DNA of 7,306 nt, taken from contig JAUPMC010000030.1 of the NCBI GenBank assembly GCA_030836605.1, forward strand, positions 1-7,306, read 5' to 3'. A program made the translations under genes and the position numbers. Below are positions 6,056-7,306 of this stretch, one piece after another (within the stretch, counting starts at the first letter, position 1; each line of letters starts with the position of its first letter). Below the pieces are notes generated by a model that saw only the letters and a program-made list of their open reading frames with translations, searched no databases and was not told the DNA's origin. The DNA comes from Thermoplasmatota archaeon. GTDB taxonomy: Archaea > Thermoplasmatota > Thermoplasmata > UBA10834.

Positions 6056-7129
6056 TTACAACGTCTCGATGTCCGGCGCGGATGATGGCCGCTGGGAGGG
6101 CGTAGGCACCGTCCTCTCGTACAGGTGTTGGTGCCAGACCGGGCGCATGCCGAGGCCGCGATAGAGCTCCAGGCCGTATGTCATGTTCTCAGAATCGACA
6201 TGGAGTTCGACGGTCCTGCCGCCTCGTTCCCGCAACGCCTGGAACGCGGTGCGGAGAAGCGTCGAGGCTATCCTGCGGTTCCGCCACGCGCGGCGCACGA
6301 ACACGTGGTAGAGGTAGCAGCGCCCGTCGACGTTGCCGTAGTCCGGGAAGCTGCCGACGCTCCCCACGATGGTATCGCCGTCGAGGGCAACGAACCACAT
6401 GTCAGGCACGTACATCTCGCCCCACGACTTGAACTCCGACTTCTTCCTGCGTATCAACTCGTCCGGCGGGATGTCGACTTGACCCCAGTGGTCACGGAAC
6501 GCCTCCCCATAGGCCAGCGCGTATCCTTCCAGGTCCGATTCCAGGTCGAGCTTGCGCACCTCGATGCCTTCAGGCCGTTCGGGGCCCTCCAGAGGGGCTT
6601 CCGAGAGCCCGACCCTCATCAGGGTCTCGTTTCGGACATGCCGGAAGCCGCGAGACTCATACTGCCTGCGCTTGTCGGTATCTCTCTCATGGATGCGCGC
6701 GCCACAACGTATGCCCATGCCGGGCGCCCTGAGCTCCTGCCGCACATTCCACTGGTATCGGTCGCACCACGAAAAGATGTCGTCCCACAGGCCGTCGTCC
6801 CCGGCGGCGTCCGGGAGGACGGTCACGTCGTGGAGCACGTCCCACACAGACGGGAATTCCGGCTTGTAGACCTGCGCATATGCCGTCAATGTGCCGTCGC
6901 GGGCCCACCAAGATTGCGTATCATCCTGTTGAACGCCCGGGGACTTGAACCATGTGAGCACTTCGTCCACGCCGATGCGGTCCTCGCCGTAGTGGTGCCG
7001 CGAGTGTGCGTTGATCAGGGCCGCGATGGCCTCGGCGTCGTCCGAGGACGCTCGACGCGCCTGCCAATCCTGGTGCGGGACCCTTGAAATCAGACTCCCT
7101 CCTCCCCGGTGTGACCAATCATCGCGCAC
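6056..7129 (-). CDS. tandem GNAT-fold N-acetyltransferase
   Basis: This 357-residue cytoplasmic protein appears to have two GNAT folds. The N-terminal one (about 22-175) is weakly conserved. The C-terminal one (about 188-340) is clear: WFVALDGDTIVGSVGSFPDY (beta strands 245-264), then YLYHVFVRRAWRNRRIAST, then LHVDSENMTYGLELYRGLGM near the end. The acetyl-CoA pyrophosphate loop, normally (Q/R)xxGx(G/A), reads RNRRIA (283-288), with Arg in place of the usual Gly. The layout resembles two-domain GNATs such as mycothiol synthase, but the substrate cannot be named from sequence. The start is uncertain. GTG at 7129 lies about 23 bases after a box A-like TATTAATC and may be leaderless. Yet GGGGAGGAGGGAG at 7107-7095 is a strong ribosome site lying just before in-frame CTG (7093) and ATT (7090) codons. 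It is a single gene beside a tRNA. Confidence 0.8.
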   Translation of the reverse strand: MRDDWSHRGGGSLISRVPHQDWQARRASSDDAEAIAALINAHSRHHYGEDRIGVDEVLTWFKSPGVQQDDTQSWWARDGTLTAYAQVYKPEFPSVWDVLHDVTVLPDAAGDDGLWDDIFSWCDRYQWNVRQELRAPGMGIRCGARIHERDTDKRRQYESRGFRHVRNETLMRVGLSEAPLEGPERPEGIEVRKLDLESDLEGYALAYGEAFRDHWGQVDIPPDELIRRKKSEFKSWGEMYVPDMWFVALDGDTIVGSVGSFPDYGNVDGRCYLYHVFVRRAWRNRRIASTLLRTAFQALRERGGRTVELHVDSENMTYGLELYRGLGMRPVWHQHLYERTVPTPSQRPSSAPDIETL

Positions 7130-7147
7130 TATGGAGCCGCGAAGGAT

Positions 7148-7155
7148 GATTAATA
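7148..7155 (-). promoter_or_regulatory. candidate box A for the GNAT gene
   Basis: On the minus strand this reads TATTAATC, inside AGCTATTAATCATCC. Its centre is about 23 bases before the GTG at 7129, so the transcript would begin at about that codon. This supports either a leaderless GTG start or a short leader holding the purine-rich site at 7107-7095. Confidence 0.4.
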
Positions 7156-7166
7156 GCTGTCTTCGA

Positions 7167-7216
7167 GTCAGCCATCATCTCGAACGGAGGCGTTGGCTGG
7201 GAGTGATGACGCTGAC
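7167..7216. repeat. imperfect inverted repeat
   Basis: GTCAGC (7167-7172) pairs with GCTGAC (7211-7216). After a 2-base bulge (7209-7210), CATCA (7173-7177) pairs with TGATG (7204-7208). That makes an 11-bp interrupted stem with a loop of about 26 bases between the tRNA and the GNAT promoter. No T-run follows on either strand. Its role is unknown; it could be a binding site or a structured RNA, or chance. Confidence 0.3.
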
Positions 7217-7263
7217 GTCTGCCGATCCGAGGCCGACCGATGCGACCCATGTTGAGAGGGAAG

Positions 7264-7306
7264 CGGGCCCGGTGGGATTCGAACCCACGTCGTCGGCTTC
7301 GAAGGC
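7264..7306 (-). tRNA. tRNA-Arg (anticodon UCG), 3' half, cut by window end
   Basis: Read on the minus strand, the sequence gives the anticodon loop CTTCGAA (U33, anticodon TCG, A37), the 3' anticodon strand GCCGA and a 4-base variable region. It then gives a perfect T arm, GTGGG / TTCGAAT / CCCAC, the 3' acceptor strand CGGGCCC and discriminator G. No CCA is encoded; CTT follows. The inferred 5' acceptor, GGGCCCG, fits archaeal tRNA-Arg as I recall it. This tRNA reads CGA and possibly other CGN codons. The 5' half lies outside the window, so a D-arm or an intron before the loop cannot be judged. Confidence 0.88.

Noticed and set aside
5988..6060. Possible functional tRNA on the minus strand around TTCGAAT at 6002-6008
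   Set aside because: The T stem pairs at only two of five positions, and no matching acceptor stem or anticodon loop with U33 could be built, even allowing an intron.
6125..7087. Plus-strand open frame of 320 codons opposite the GNAT gene
   Set aside because: It shows no recognisable motif, while the minus strand has a clear GNAT C-terminal domain.
1..7306. CRISPR array, insertion sequence, phage genes or a defence or toxin-antitoxin system
   Set aside because: No spaced repeats, transposase, integrase or defence-type motifs were seen on either strand. C11 peptidases can resemble caspase-like effectors, but these have signal peptides and no partner genes.

Overview
This GC-rich window most likely comes from an archaeon, and Thermoplasmatota is my best guess. 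Four things point that way: an EF-Tu/SelB-like protein with a dead GTPase domain, of a type I recall from methanogens and relatives; box A (TATA-like) promoter candidates; two genes that may be leaderless; and a tRNA gene with no encoded CCA. Secreted clostripain-type peptidases are known from sediment archaea, including the Thermoplasmata group MBG-D, so a protein-degrading sediment or gut archaeon would fit. The phylum is an inference; no rRNA or other strong taxonomic marker is present.

Layout. Positions 1-295 hold no convincing gene, only a candidate promoter. A translation-factor-like gene (296-1261, +) converges on a secreted C11 peptidase gene (2740-1358, -), and a hairpin terminator lies between them. 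Upstream of that peptidase are its box A, a pair of 8-bp repeats spaced 21 bp apart, and a decayed fragment of an ABC-2 transporter permease (2950-3167). Two more C11 peptidase genes follow in tandem on the + strand (3270-4442 and 4633-5799), each ending in its own hairpin. On the - strand lie a tandem-GNAT acetyltransferase gene (7129-6056) and, at the window edge, the 3' half of a tRNA-Arg(UCG) gene (7306-7264).

How it fits together. The centre is a cluster of three secreted clostripain-family cysteine peptidases. All three keep the catalytic His and Cys and the acidic residues expected for cleavage after Arg or Lys. The two tandem copies are close paralogs that share a C-terminal motif. 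The divergent copy is longer, has a Cys-rich insertion and a longer His-to-Cys interval. The parsimonious reading is local expansion of extracellular protein-degrading enzymes beside a site where a transporter gene has decayed. The EF-like gene, the GNAT gene and the tRNA show no clear functional link to the peptidases. I do not see a convincing new multi-gene system. The least ordinary items are the GTPase-dead EF-like protein, the permease remnant, the differences between the three peptidases, and the unclear GNAT start.
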